A stretch of DNA of 64,000 nt from PFJX01 sp964542455. GTDB lineage: Bacteria > Pseudomonadota > Gammaproteobacteria > Burkholderiales > Thiobacillaceae. The notes under the pieces were generated by a model. It saw only the letters and a list, made by a program, of their open reading frames with translations, made no database searches and was not told the origin of the DNA. A program made the position numbers and the translations under genes. Where the stretch lies: the NCBI GenBank assembly GCA_964542455.1, contig CAZIUC010000018.1, forward strand, positions 17,881 through 81,880, in the 5' to 3' direction. Position 1 is the stretch's first letter; every line of letters starts with the position of its first letter. Below, piece after piece: positions 8,635-17,444 of this stretch.

Positions 8635-8856
8635 ATGTGTCTCGCCATCCCCGCCCGTGTGGTGGAAATCAAGGAAAACGACCAGGCCATCGTCGATCTC
8701 GGCGGTGTGCGCAAGGATATTTCCCTGGCCCTGGTGGAAGGGGTCGCGGTGGGCGATTACGTGATCGTCCACGTCGGCTACGCGCTCACCCTGCTGGACC
8801 CGGAGGAGGCGGAGAAGACGCTGGCGTTGATGGCGGAAGCCGGGGTGATGGCGTGA
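8635..8856 (+). CDS. hypC: Hydrogenase assembly chaperone HypC
   Basis: A 73-residue chaperone of the HypC/HupF family. The invariant N-terminus MCLAIPARVVEI provides Cys2, which carries the Fe(CN)2CO unit with HypD and then docks on the hydrogenase precursor. Only 4 nt separate it from hypF, so they are cotranscribed. Length and the VGDYVIVHVGYAL core are normal. Confidence 0.95.
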   Translation: MCLAIPARVVEIKENDQAIVDLGGVRKDISLALVEGVAVGDYVIVHVGYALTLLDPEEAEKTLALMAEAGVMA

Positions 8857-8864
8857 GCGGGCTT

Positions 8865-8985
8865 TTCTCCCTCTCCCTCCGGGAGAGGGCCGGGGTGAGG
8901 GAGCAACCTCGGCCTAGGCGGCTCGGTATGCAAGCGTTGTTCCCTCTCCCCCGGCCCCTCCCCCGGCGGGGGAGGGGAGAACGGC
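8865..8985. repeat. Family D CTCTCCC/GGGAGAG hairpins between hypC and hypD
   Basis: Two hairpin-forming blocks fill the 130-nt gap: CTCTCCCTCCGGGAGAGGGC plus GGGGTGAGGGAG, and CCCTCTCCCCCGGCCCCTCC plus GGCGGGGGAGGGGAG. They resemble common dispersed intergenic palindromes of GC-rich proteobacteria. The last block also supplies the GGGAGA ribosome site for hypD. Confidence 0.7.
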
Positions 8986-8986
8986 C

Positions 8987-10108
8987 ATGAAATACGTCGA
9001 TGAATTCCGTGACGGCGAGGTAGCCAAGGGGCTGTCCCACGCCATCGCCGCCGAGGCGCGCCCCGACCGCCGTTACAACTTCATGGAGTTCTGCGGCGGC
9101 CATACCCATGCCATTTCCCGTTACGGCGTGCCGGATCTGCTTCCGGACAACGTGCGTATGATCCACGGCCCCGGCTGCCCGGTGTGCGTGCTGCCGATCG
9201 GCCGTATCGACCTGGCGATCAAGCTGGCGCTGGAAAGCGGCGCGATTCTCTGCACCTACGCCGATACCGTGCGGGTACCGGCCTCGGGCGGGCTTTCGCT
9301 GATGCGCGCGAAAGCGCGGGGAGGGGACATTCGCATGGTCTACGCGGTGACCGATGCGTTGAAAATCGCCCGCGACAATCCGGACAAGGAAGTGGTGTTC
9401 TTCGCCATCGGCTTCGAGACCACGACGCCGCCCACCGCCGTGGCGATCAAGCTGGCGCAGGCGGAAGGGCTGAAGAACTTCACCGTGCTTTGCTGCCACG
9501 TGCTCACCCCCTCGGCCATCATGAACATCCTGGAATCGCCGGAAGTGCGCGATCTGGGTACCGTGCCGCTGGACGGTTTCATCGGCCCGGCCCATGTCTC
9601 CACGGTGATCGGCAGCCGGCCTTACGAATTCTTCGCCGAGGAATACCGCAAGCCGGTGGTCATCGCCGGCTTCGAGCCGCTCGACGTGATGCAGGCCATT
9701 CTCATGCTGGTGCGACAGGTGAACGAGGGCAGGGCGGTGGTGGAAAACGAGTTCACCCGCGCGGTCACCCCGGAAGGCAACGAGAAGGCGCAGAACCTGG
9801 TTTCGGAAGTGTTCGAACTGCGGCGCAGTTTCGAATGGCGCGGCCTCGGCGAAGTGCCGTATTCCGCCCTGAAAATCCGCGAACGCTTTGCCGAATTCGA
9901 TGCCGAACGGCGTTTCAACCTGGAATACCAGCCGGTGGCCGACAACAAGGCCTGCGAATGCGGCGCCATCCTGCGCGGGGTGAAGAAACCCACCGATTGC
10001 AAGATATTCGGCACTGTCTGCACCCCGGAAAACCCGATGGGCTCCTGCATGGTGTCCAGCGAAGGAGCTTGCGCAGCGCACTACACCTATGGGCGTTACC
10101 GCGACTGA
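8987..10108 (+). CDS. hypD: Hydrogenase formation scaffold HypD
   Basis: The 373-residue iron-sulfur scaffold works with HypC to build the Fe(CN)2CO group. Visible family motifs are FCGGHTHAI, GPGCPVCVLP, the GFETTTP segment, and the C-terminal cysteine block CECGAILRG...CKIFGTVC...GSCMVSSEGACAAHY that binds the [4Fe-4S] cluster. Length is normal and no repeat is inserted. The family B palindrome begins at the base after its TGA. The expected partner hypE does not follow. Confidence 0.95.
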   Translation: MKYVDEFRDGEVAKGLSHAIAAEARPDRRYNFMEFCGGHTHAISRYGVPDLLPDNVRMIHGPGCPVCVLPIGRIDLAIKLALESGAILCTYADTVRVPASGGLSLMRAKARGGDIRMVYAVTDALKIARDNPDKEVVFFAIGFETTTPPTAVAIKLAQAEGLKNFTVLCCHVLTPSAIMNILESPEVRDLGTVPLDGFIGPAHVSTVIGSRPYEFFAEEYRKPVVIAGFEPLDVMQAILMLVRQVNEGRAVVENEFTRAVTPEGNEKAQNLVSEVFELRRSFEWRGLGEVPYSALKIRERFAEFDAERRFNLEYQPVADNKACECGAILRGVKKPTDCKIFGTVCTPENPMGSCMVSSEGACAAHYTYGRYRD

Positions 10109-10179
10109 TGTAGCGCAGGCTTCCAGCCTGCTCGTTCTTCTAATCAGATTGAACGAGCAGGCTGGAAGCCTGCGCTACA
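10109..10179. repeat. Family B palindromic repeat after hypD
   Basis: A 71-bp palindrome, TGTAGCGCAGGCTTCCAGCC ... GGCTGGAAGCCTGCGCTACA, beginning directly after the hypD stop codon and ending 9 nt before the next gene start. It could fold into a long RNA hairpin between the two genes. Confidence 0.9.
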
Positions 10180-10188
10180 GTTGACCCC

Positions 10189-10710
10189 GTGCCATCTGAC
10201 TCCGACTCCCACCCCGTCACCCTGGGCGCCTTCCTGAGCGTGGCGAGCTTCACGTTGCTGATCGCCATCGTCCGCCTCAAATCGGAGCAGGACTGGGTGC
10301 CGATCCTGGACAGCGCCAATCTGGTCATTCACGAAGCCGGCCATCCCATCGTCGGCCTGTTGAGCGGGCGCCTGATGGTTTACGGCGGCACCCTGTTCCA
10401 GTTGCTGTTTCCCGCCCTGGTCGCCTGGCACTTCCGGCGCCGGGGGGAAGCGGTGGGACTGGCGTTCGGCCTGGTCTGGCTGGGCGAGAGCCTGCTCAAC
10501 GTGGCGCGTTACATGGCCGACGCGCGCGCCCAACTGCTGCCCTTGGTGGGCGGCGGCGAACACGACTGGACAGAGATTTTTTCCCGCTGGGGCGTGCTCG
10601 ACGCGGATACCCGTATCGCCGGTTTCACCGCCTTCCTGGGCTGGGGCTTGATGCTGGCGGCGCTGGTCTGGTTGTTCAAAACCTGGCTGGAGGACTCGCG
10701 GCCGGGGTGA
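10189..10710 (+). CDS. Small membrane protein with HEAGH metalloprotease-like motif
   Basis: A 173-residue protein starting at GTG 10189. It has a hydrophobic segment near residues 11-29, the motif NLVIHEAGHPIVGLLSG (HExxH, residues 48-52), a second hydrophobic stretch (GGTLFQLLFPALVAWHF), a third (VGLAFGLVWLGESLLNVA) and a C-terminal one (TAFLGWGLMLAALVWLF). HExxH in a membrane helix recalls site-2-protease (M50) families, but I cannot identify the third zinc ligand or a known family. It occupies the place where hypE would be expected. Function in hydrogenase biology is not shown. Family B and A repeats border it on both sides. Confidence 0.7.
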   Translation: MPSDSDSHPVTLGAFLSVASFTLLIAIVRLKSEQDWVPILDSANLVIHEAGHPIVGLLSGRLMVYGGTLFQLLFPALVAWHFRRRGEAVGLAFGLVWLGESLLNVARYMADARAQLLPLVGGGEHDWTEIFSRWGVLDADTRIAGFTAFLGWGLMLAALVWLFKTWLEDSRPG

Positions 10711-10726
10711 GTGGGTAGGGAAGTAC

Positions 10727-10841
10727 AAATCCCCCCTAACCCCCCTTTTGCGAAGGGGGGGATATGGAGTCGCCCCAGGTGTGCTCCCCCTTTACCAAAG
10801 GGGGGCCGGGGTACCGAAGGGTAGGGGCTTCATCAGGATTT
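10727..10841. repeat. Family A repeat, copy 5
   Basis: Starts AAATCCCCCCTAACCCCCCT, ends GGGTAGGGGCTTCATCAGGA. It fills the gap between the HEAGH protein gene and the gyrA promoter region and has the orientation of copy 2. Confidence 0.85.
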
Positions 10842-10909
10842 CTTCATCCTGAAAGCCCGTCCGTCCCTTGCACAACCACCCGATCCGGTCCCGAAAAGGG
10901 GTCTCGGCG

Positions 10910-10918
10910 TGCTAGAAT
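10910..10918 (+). promoter_or_regulatory. Candidate extended -10 promoter of gyrA
   Basis: TGCTAGAAT gives a TGn extension plus TAGAAT 66 nt before the gyrA ATG. No good -35 hexamer is seen at 17 nt, as is tolerated by extended -10 promoters. Position upstream of a housekeeping gene supports it. Confidence 0.4.
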
Positions 10919-10983
10919 CGCGCGGCTTTTTTCCAGCAAAAACATAACGTTTTTCCAAGAACAAACCGAGAAGACGCCCCGCA

Positions 10984-13596
10984 ATGGAAAACCAGTTCGC
11001 CAAAGAAACCCTGCCCGTCAGTCTGGAAGAGGAAATGCGCCGTTCCTACCTCGATTACGCCATGAGCGTGATCGTCGGGCGTGCCCTCCCGGATGTGCGG
11101 GACGGCCTCAAGCCGGTGCATCGCCGCGTGTTGTTCGCGATGCACGAGCTGAACAACGACTGGAACAAGGCTTACAAGAAATCGGCGCGTGTGGTCGGTG
11201 ATGTGATCGGTAAATACCATCCGCACGGCGACACGGCGGTGTACGACACCATCGTGCGCATGGCGCAGACCTTCTCCCTGCGCTACCCGCTGGTGGACGG
11301 CCAGGGCAACTTCGGTTCGGTCGATGGCGATAACGCGGCGGCGATGCGTTACACCGAAATCCGCATGGCGAAGATCGCCCATGAATTGCTCGCGGACATC
11401 GACAAGGAGACGGTCGATTTCGGCCCCAACTACGACGGTTCCGAACATGAGCCGCTGATTCTGCCGGCCAAGTTTCCCAATCTGCTGGTGAATGGTTCCT
11501 CGGGCATCGCTGTCGGCATGGCGACCAACATCCCGCCGCATAACCTCAATGAAATCGTCGACGCCTGCGTGGCGGTGTTGCGCGACCCGATGATTTCCAT
11601 CGACGACCTGATCGACATCGTCCCCGCGCCCGACTTCCCCACCGGCGGCATCATCTACGGCACGGTGGGCGTGAAAGAGGGCTACCGCACCGGGCGCGGC
11701 CGGGTGGTGATGCGCGCCAAGGTGCATTTCGAGGAAATCGAGAAGTCGGTCGGGCGCGAGGCGATCATCGTCGACGAGCTGCCCTATCAGGTGAACAAGG
11801 CGCACCTGTGCATCAAGATCGGCGAACTGGTGCGCGAGAAGCGTCTCGAAGGCATCAGCGAAATCCGCGACGAGTCGGACAAGTCCGGCATGCGCATGGT
11901 GATCGAGCTGAAGCGCGGCGAGGTGCCGGAAATCGTCCTGAACAATCTGTACAAGCACACGCAGATGCAGGACACCTTCGGCATGAACATGGTGGCCATC
12001 CTCGACGGCCAGCCGCGCCTGCTCAACCTCAAACAGATTCTTGAAGCCTTCCTGCGCCATCGCCGCGAAGTCATCACCCGCCGTACCCAGTTCGAGCTCA
12101 AGAAAGCGCGTGATCGCGGCCACATTCTGGAAGGCCTCGCCGTGGCGCTGGCCAACGTCGACGAGATCATCGCCCTGATCAAATCCTCCGCCACCCCGCC
12201 GGAAGCCAAGGCGGGGCTGCTGGCCAAAGCCTGGCGTTCCAATGTGGTGGAAGAAATGCTGGCCAGGGTAGCCGGCGAGCAGGTCGGCACCGAAGCCTTC
12301 CGCCCGCTCAGCCTGGCGCCGGAATTCGGCCTGCATGGCGACGGCTACTTCCTCACCGAAGTGCAGGCCCAGGCGATCCTGGACTTGCGTCTGCAACGCC
12401 TGACCGGCCTGGAGCAGGACAAGATCGTCGGTGAATATGGTGATGTGATGGTGCGTATCGCCGATCTGCTGGACATTCTCGACACGCCCGAGCGGGTCAC
12501 CGAAATCATCGCCACCGAGCTGGGCGAAATCAAAGCCGCCTTCGGCGACAAGCGCCGCTCGGAAATCATCGCGCACGGCGCGGACATTTCCCTGGAAGAC
12601 CTCATTACCCCGCAGGACATGGTGGTCACGCTCTCCAACACCGGCTACATCAAGTCGCAGCCGCTCGACGAATACCGCACCCAGAAGCGCGGCGGACGCG
12701 GCAAGCAGGCGGCCGGCACCAAGGAAGAGGATTTCATCGAGAAGCTGTTCATCGCCAACACCCACGACTTCATCCTGTGTTTCACCAACCTCGGCCGCAT
12801 GTTCTGGCTCAAGGTCTATGAAGTGCCACAGGGTGGACGGATCGCGCGCGGCAAGCCCATCGTCAACCTGCTCAAGATGGAGCAGGACGAAAAGGTCAAC
12901 GCCATCCTGCCGGTCAAGGAATTCGATGAGAACCACTTCATCTTCATGGCCACCTCATTGGGCACGGTGAAGAAGACCCCGCTTTCCGCCTTCTCGCGCC
13001 CGCGCTCGGCCGGCATCATCGCCGTCGACCTGGACGAGGACGATTTCCTGGTCGGCGTCGCCATTACCAATGGCCAGAACGACGTCATGCTGTTTTCCGA
13101 CGAGGGCAAGGCCAACCGCTTCGACGAAAACGCGGTGCGCGCGATGGGCCGTGGCGCTCGTGGCGTGCGCGGCATCCGCCTGTCCGAGGATGCCCGCGTG
13201 ATCGCGCTGCTGGTGGCCGACAACGACGAACAGAGTGTGATGACGGCCACCGAACACGGCTTCGGCAAGCGCACCCCGGTCGCCGAATACACCCGCCACG
13301 GGCGCGGTGGTCAGGGCCTCATCGCCATTTCCACCTCGGCGCGCAACGGCAAGGTCGTCGCCGCCACCTTGGTCGACGAAACCGACGAGGTCATGCTTAT
13401 CACCACCGGCGGTGTACTGATCCGTACCCGCGTCAGCGAAATCCGCTCACTCGGCCGCTCCACACAGGGTGTCACCCTGATCAATCTGGACGCCGGCGAG
13501 AAGCTCTCGGGCCTGCAACGGATACTCGATACGGAAACGGATTCGGAAGCTGATGTGGATGCGGACCCGGATTCGGGCTCTGAAGCAGAGGAATAA
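10984..13596 (+). CDS. gyrA: DNA gyrase subunit A
   Basis: The 870-residue GyrA cuts and rejoins DNA in the A2B2 gyrase. The winged-helix/tower core carries the catalytic tyrosine in AAAMRYTEIRM (Tyr123). The quinolone region reads HPHGDTAVYD, with Thr84 at the place of E. coli Ser83 and Asp88 at that of Asp87; Thr here is the natural state in several proteobacteria and does not by itself indicate resistance. The C-terminal DNA-wrapping domain has the GyrA box (QKRGGRGKQ). The protein ends in an acidic tail (ETDSEADVDADPDSGSEAEE). A family C hairpin follows the stop. No gyrB or serC neighbour is in the window. Confidence 0.97.
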   Translation: MENQFAKETLPVSLEEEMRRSYLDYAMSVIVGRALPDVRDGLKPVHRRVLFAMHELNNDWNKAYKKSARVVGDVIGKYHPHGDTAVYDTIVRMAQTFSLRYPLVDGQGNFGSVDGDNAAAMRYTEIRMAKIAHELLADIDKETVDFGPNYDGSEHEPLILPAKFPNLLVNGSSGIAVGMATNIPPHNLNEIVDACVAVLRDPMISIDDLIDIVPAPDFPTGGIIYGTVGVKEGYRTGRGRVVMRAKVHFEEIEKSVGREAIIVDELPYQVNKAHLCIKIGELVREKRLEGISEIRDESDKSGMRMVIELKRGEVPEIVLNNLYKHTQMQDTFGMNMVAILDGQPRLLNLKQILEAFLRHRREVITRRTQFELKKARDRGHILEGLAVALANVDEIIALIKSSATPPEAKAGLLAKAWRSNVVEEMLARVAGEQVGTEAFRPLSLAPEFGLHGDGYFLTEVQAQAILDLRLQRLTGLEQDKIVGEYGDVMVRIADLLDILDTPERVTEIIATELGEIKAAFGDKRRSEIIAHGADISLEDLITPQDMVVTLSNTGYIKSQPLDEYRTQKRGGRGKQAAGTKEEDFIEKLFIANTHDFILCFTNLGRMFWLKVYEVPQGGRIARGKPIVNLLKMEQDEKVNAILPVKEFDENHFIFMATSLGTVKKTPLSAFSRPRSAGIIAVDLDEDDFLVGVAITNGQNDVMLFSDEGKANRFDENAVRAMGRGARGVRGIRLSEDARVIALLVADNDEQSVMTATEHGFGKRTPVAEYTRHGRGGQGLIAISTSARNGKVVAATLVDETDEVMLITTGGVLIRTRVSEIRSLGRSTQGVTLINLDAGEKLSGLQRILDTETDSEADVDADPDSGSEAEE

Positions 13597-13624
13597 CGCG
13601 ATAACTCACGATTGAGCGGAAATC

Positions 13625-13664
13625 GTAGGTCAGGTTGCGGCTTTATCGCTACCTGACGATCCAC
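13625..13664. repeat. Family C hairpin, copy 2
   Basis: GTAGGTCAGGTTGCGGCTTT then ATCGCTACCTGACGATCCAC, 37 of 40 or more bases shared with 4856-4895 by eye. It lies between the convergent gyrA and DUF4197 genes, where a bidirectional transcript end would be expected. Confidence 0.8.
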
Positions 13665-13676
13665 TACCTCCCGCGT

Positions 13677-14441
13677 TTACTTCCGCGGCGACCCGAATAC
13701 CTTCTTCAATAAATCCGTGCCGCGCGCCAGCGGGTCCTGACGGATCAGCTTTTCTTCCGCGGCGATCATCTTGAACAGGCCGTCGATTGCCTTGCTACTG
13801 ACGTAGCCATCCACATCATTGGCCTGTTTGCCCATCAGGCTGGCGACTGGCCCGGCTTTTTGCATGAGCTGCTTGTAAGCCGAGGTGACGCCGGCCTGAT
13901 TGGTCGCCTGCTGTACCAGGGGCAGGAAACGCTCGTTCAGCCTGGCTTCGCTGGTCTTGCGGAAATACTGGGTGGCCGCGTCGTCGGGGCCTTTGAGTAT
14001 GGCGCGGGCGTCGTCCAGACTCATCTGCTGTATCGCCTCGTTGAGCAGGACAGCGGCTTCGGGCACGGCGCGCTCGGCGGCGTGGTTCATGGTGGCAACG
14101 AATTCATCGGCGTATTTGTCCTGCCGGAAGGTGCGCAGCACTTTTTCCACCTTTTTCAGATCCTCGGGCATGGGAATCTTGACGTTCAGATCATTGAGAA
14201 ATCCGCCTTCCTTGCCCAGGCGGCTGACCGCTTGCTCGGCACCCTTGCCCAATGCCTCTTTCAAGCCGCGGATGACTTCGTCGTCGCTGAGGGCGGAGGT
14301 GACGGCCTCGGCGGCGGGTTTGCCCTGCAACTGCTGGGTTTTTTCCAATACTTTGTCCCACCATCCCGCCTGGGCGCTACCGCCGCTCAGGCAGAACAGC
14401 AAGGCGGTGAGAAGAATGCGTTTCGGCGGTTGCTTGGGCAT
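13677..14441 (-). CDS. Exported DUF4197 family protein
   Basis: From ATG 14441 (ribosome site AGGAGA just upstream) the product is 254 residues. A signal peptide (KRILLTALLFCLSGGSAQA) is followed by a helical DUF4197 domain recognisable by GLKEALGKGAEQAVSRLG, an IPMPEDLKKVEKVLR segment, AAVLLNEAIQQMSLDDA and TDYFR-like ATQYFRKTSE. The family is widespread in proteobacteria and has no assigned function; it is probably periplasmic. An in-frame ATG 33 nt upstream exists but would put charged residues ahead of the signal peptide. Confidence 0.85.
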   Translation of the reverse strand: MPKQPPKRILLTALLFCLSGGSAQAGWWDKVLEKTQQLQGKPAAEAVTSALSDDEVIRGLKEALGKGAEQAVSRLGKEGGFLNDLNVKIPMPEDLKKVEKVLRTFRQDKYADEFVATMNHAAERAVPEAAVLLNEAIQQMSLDDARAILKGPDDAATQYFRKTSEARLNERFLPLVQQATNQAGVTSAYKQLMQKAGPVASLMGKQANDVDGYVSSKAIDGLFKMIAAEEKLIRQDPLARGTDLLKKVFGSPRK

Positions 14442-14593
14442 GAATATTCTCCTGAAGGGTTGAGGGCGGGGCAAACAGTATGCGGTGGTTCGTGCTGATT
14501 CATGGTGAGCCAGTGCACAGCGCGGCGGTTAGCGCTAAACAGGACCGGCAGGGCGGATAATCGCCCCTGTGGCCGTAAGCCATCCTACGGCTA

Positions 14594-14620
14594 CTTGAAA
14601 CTCAACCATAAGCCATGACA
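14594..14620 (+). promoter_or_regulatory. Possible sigma-32 type promoter of lon
   Basis: CTTGAAA (14594-14600), a 12-nt spacer and CCATGACA (14613-14620) partly match the heat-shock consensus CTTGAAA-N(11-16)-CCCCATNT. The -35 match is perfect and the -10 match is weak. lon is a heat-shock gene in many proteobacteria, which is the main reason to note it. Confidence 0.3.
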
Positions 14621-14660
14621 ACCAAGTCGTGACCAATACGGGATAGCGCGGTGTCGATAT

Positions 14661-17069
14661 ATGACTGACAAGAATCAAAGCATCGAAGGCGAACTGATCG
14701 AATCGGATGAGGAAGGCGCGACGACCACGCCGAATCTCCCGGCGCAGACCTTGCCGTCGACCATCTACATCCTGCCGCTCACGGAGAAGCCGTTCTTTCC
14801 GGCGCAGACCCTGCCGCTGATCATGAACGAGGGGCCCTGGGCGGAGACGGTGAAGAAGATTGGTGATGCCGGCCACCATCTGGTGGGGCTGGTGTTGGTG
14901 CACGGCGATGTTTCCGACGATGCCCGGCCGGACGATTTCTATGGCACCGGCACCCTGGTGCGGATGCATCACCCGATGCGCTCGGACGGCAAGATCCAGT
15001 TCATCGCCGAGGGCATCACCCGTTTTCGCGTTGCTGAATGGATGTCCGGAAAACCGCCCTACTACGCCCGCGTGGACTATCCAGCCGAGAATCGGCTGGG
15101 TGGCAACGGCGAGGAAATCAAGGCCTATGCCCTGGCGATCATCAATGCCATCAAGGAATTGTTGCCGCTCAACCCGCTGTATTCGGAAGAACTGAAGTTT
15201 TTCCTCAACCGTTTTTCACCCAACGAACCTTCGCTCCTGGCCGACCTCGCCGCCAGCCTGACCACCGCGCCCAAGGAAAAACTCCAGGAGGTGATGGAAT
15301 CGCTGAATCTTCGCAAGCGCATGCAGAAGGTGTTGCTTCTGGTCAAGAAAGAGCTGGAAGTCGCCAAACTGCAAAGCAGGATTCAGGAGAAGGTCGAGGA
15401 GAAGATGACCGCGCAGCAGCGTGAGTTCTTCCTGCGCGAGCAGCTCAGAGCGATCCAGAAGGAACTCGGCATCGCCAAGGACGACCGTACCGCCGACCTT
15501 GACTTGTACCAGGGCCGCATCAAGAAACTGAAGCTGCCGCAACACGCCGCCAAGAAAATCGGCGAGGAGATGGACAAGCTTTCCGGCCTGGAGCACGGCT
15601 CGCCGGAATACACCGTCACCCGCAACTATCTGGACTGGCTCACCAATCTACCCTGGGGCAAATTTACCAAGGACAAGCTTGAACTGGTGCGCGCGCGCAA
15701 GATTCTCGACCAGGACCATGACGGTCTCGACGACGTCAAGGAACGCATCATCGAATTTCTCGCCGTGGGCGCGCTGAAGGGCGAGGTAGCCGGCTCCATC
15801 CTGCTGCTGGTCGGCCCGCCGGGCGTGGGCAAGACCTCCATCGGCCGCTCCGTGGCGCGCGCCCTGGGACGCAAGTTCTACCGCTTCTCGGTGGGCGGCA
15901 TGAAGGACGAGGCCGAGATCAAGGGCCACCGCCGCACCTACATCGGCGCCATGCCGGGCAAATTCATCCAGGCGATCAAGGAAGTGGAATCGCAGAACCC
16001 CATCATCATGCTCGACGAGGTGGACAAGATCGGCGCCTCCTACCAGGGCGACCCGGCTTCCGCGCTGTTGGAAGTGCTCGATCCCGAGCAGAACGTGGAA
16101 TTTCTCGACCATTATCTGGACGTGCGCTTCGATCTCTCGAAGGTGCTGTTCATCTGCACCGCCAACCAGATGGATACCATCCCGGCGCCGCTGCTCGACC
16201 GCATGGAAGTGATCCGCCTGTCCGGCTATTTGCTGGAGGAAAAACTGGCCATCGCCAAGCATCACCTGTGGCCCAAGCAGATCAAGAAGACCGGCCTCAA
16301 GCGCGGCCAGGTCACCCTGACCGAAGCCGCCATCCGCCGCATCATCGAAGGCTATGCGCGGGAAGCCGGGGTGCGGCAACTGGAAATGAATCTGGGCAAG
16401 GTGGCGCGCAAGGGAGTGGTGAAGATCGTGCGCGGCGAGGCGGAAAAACTGCATGTCACCGCCGCCAACCTGGAGACCTTCCTCACCGACCCGCCCTATC
16501 AGCTGGAAAAGCCGATGACCGGCATCGGCGTGGTCACCGGCCTGGCCTGGACCGCCCTGGGTGGCGCCACGCTGACCATCGAGGCCACCAAGGTGCACAC
16601 ACTGAATCGCGGCTTCAAGCTCACCGGCAAGCTCGGCGACGTGATGAAGGAATCCGCCGAGATCGCCTACAGCTACATCTCCAGCCACCTCAAGGGCTAT
16701 CAGGCCGATCCCAAGTTCTTCGACGAAGCCTTCGTCCACCTGCATGTGCCGGAAGGGGCAACGCCCAAGGATGGCCCCAGCGCCGGCATCACCATGGCCA
16801 CCGCGCTGCTCTCCCTGGCGAAGAACGAAAAGATCACCCGCCCGCTCGCCATGACCGGCGAACTCACCCTGACCGGCCAGGTACTACCCGTCGGTGGCAT
16901 CCGTGAAAAAGTCATCGCCGCCAAGCGGGTAGGGCTCATCGAACTCCTGCTGCCGCACGCCAACCAGCCCGACTACGAACGTCTGCCCGACTATGTCAAA
17001 GCCGGCCTCGACGTGCATTTCGTCAAGCATTACAAGGATGTGGCGAAGCGAGTGTTCGGTGGAGAGTAG
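14661..17069 (+). CDS. lon: ATP-dependent protease Lon
   Basis: The 802-residue Lon degrades misfolded and regulatory proteins in the cytosol. N-terminal substrate domain (PLTEKPFFPAQTLPLIM), coiled helical middle, AAA+ module with GPPGVGKTS (about 385) and IIMLDEVDKIG, and S16 protease domain with the Ser-Lys dyad: Ser707 in PKDGPSAGIT and Lys750 in IREKVIAAKR. The N-terminal extension before the first strand is acidic. Transcribed alone. A second, different Lon-type protease is encoded at 25.9 kb, so the organism has at least two. Confidence 0.97.
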   Translation: MTDKNQSIEGELIESDEEGATTTPNLPAQTLPSTIYILPLTEKPFFPAQTLPLIMNEGPWAETVKKIGDAGHHLVGLVLVHGDVSDDARPDDFYGTGTLVRMHHPMRSDGKIQFIAEGITRFRVAEWMSGKPPYYARVDYPAENRLGGNGEEIKAYALAIINAIKELLPLNPLYSEELKFFLNRFSPNEPSLLADLAASLTTAPKEKLQEVMESLNLRKRMQKVLLLVKKELEVAKLQSRIQEKVEEKMTAQQREFFLREQLRAIQKELGIAKDDRTADLDLYQGRIKKLKLPQHAAKKIGEEMDKLSGLEHGSPEYTVTRNYLDWLTNLPWGKFTKDKLELVRARKILDQDHDGLDDVKERIIEFLAVGALKGEVAGSILLLVGPPGVGKTSIGRSVARALGRKFYRFSVGGMKDEAEIKGHRRTYIGAMPGKFIQAIKEVESQNPIIMLDEVDKIGASYQGDPASALLEVLDPEQNVEFLDHYLDVRFDLSKVLFICTANQMDTIPAPLLDRMEVIRLSGYLLEEKLAIAKHHLWPKQIKKTGLKRGQVTLTEAAIRRIIEGYAREAGVRQLEMNLGKVARKGVVKIVRGEAEKLHVTAANLETFLTDPPYQLEKPMTGIGVVTGLAWTALGGATLTIEATKVHTLNRGFKLTGKLGDVMKESAEIAYSYISSHLKGYQADPKFFDEAFVHLHVPEGATPKDGPSAGITMATALLSLAKNEKITRPLAMTGELTLTGQVLPVGGIREKVIAAKRVGLIELLLPHANQPDYERLPDYVKAGLDVHFVKHYKDVAKRVFGGE

Positions 17070-17129
17070 CGCCAGCCTTGTTCTGGAAACGGCGGAACAG
17101 CCGAAGTAGTCAGACGCGAAGCAGCGCCT

Positions 17130-17441
17130 TCATTCCAGCCCTCCCAGGCAATGCAGGCGGGCGCGCAGCGCATCCATTTCTTCCAGCATGTCGGCCACCA
17201 GCGCGGCGAGTTCCGGCACAGCGTCGAAATCGCGTTCCAGTTGGCGCATGCGGCGGGCGCGCAGCAGGGCCGGCCCGGAGAAACGCCACACCCCGGCCAC
17301 GCTCTCGGCGTGCGGGAACAGCCCTTCGTCGAGATGGCGCAGCAACCAGGTTGGCTCCACCGTGCAGGCGGCGGCAACCTGTTCCAGGGTCAGCCAGGTG
17401 TCTTCCATGAGGCTGCCGGTGAGGATGTCTTGCTCATGCAT
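17130..17441 (-). CDS. cbpM: Chaperone modulator CbpM
   Basis: A 103-residue MerR-like winged-helix protein of the CbpM family (LTLEQVAAACTVEPTWLLRHLDEGLFP, then a C-terminal helix). CbpM binds the J domain of CbpA and blocks its stimulation of DnaK. The gene starts 3 nt after the cbpA stop, the usual operon order. Sequence features and neighbour agree, so the call is firm. Confidence 0.88.
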   Translation of the reverse strand: MHEQDILTGSLMEDTWLTLEQVAAACTVEPTWLLRHLDEGLFPHAESVAGVWRFSGPALLRARRMRQLERDFDAVPELAALVADMLEEMDALRARLHCLGGLE

Positions 17442-17444
17442 GTC

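Noticed and set aside
4145..10841. G/C hairpins after hyp genes as rho-independent terminators
   Set aside because: No T-run follows them, they recur as dispersed repeats, and several lie inside genes, so they are better described as repeats.
11236..11248. Thr at the GyrA position 83 equivalent as a quinolone-resistance mutation
   Set aside because: Thr occurs naturally there in several proteobacteria, and Asp at the second position is unchanged.
13600..13676. Family C hairpin as an attC/integron-type site
   Set aside because: Only two copies, no integrase and no GTTRRRY core; a plain hairpin repeat is enough.
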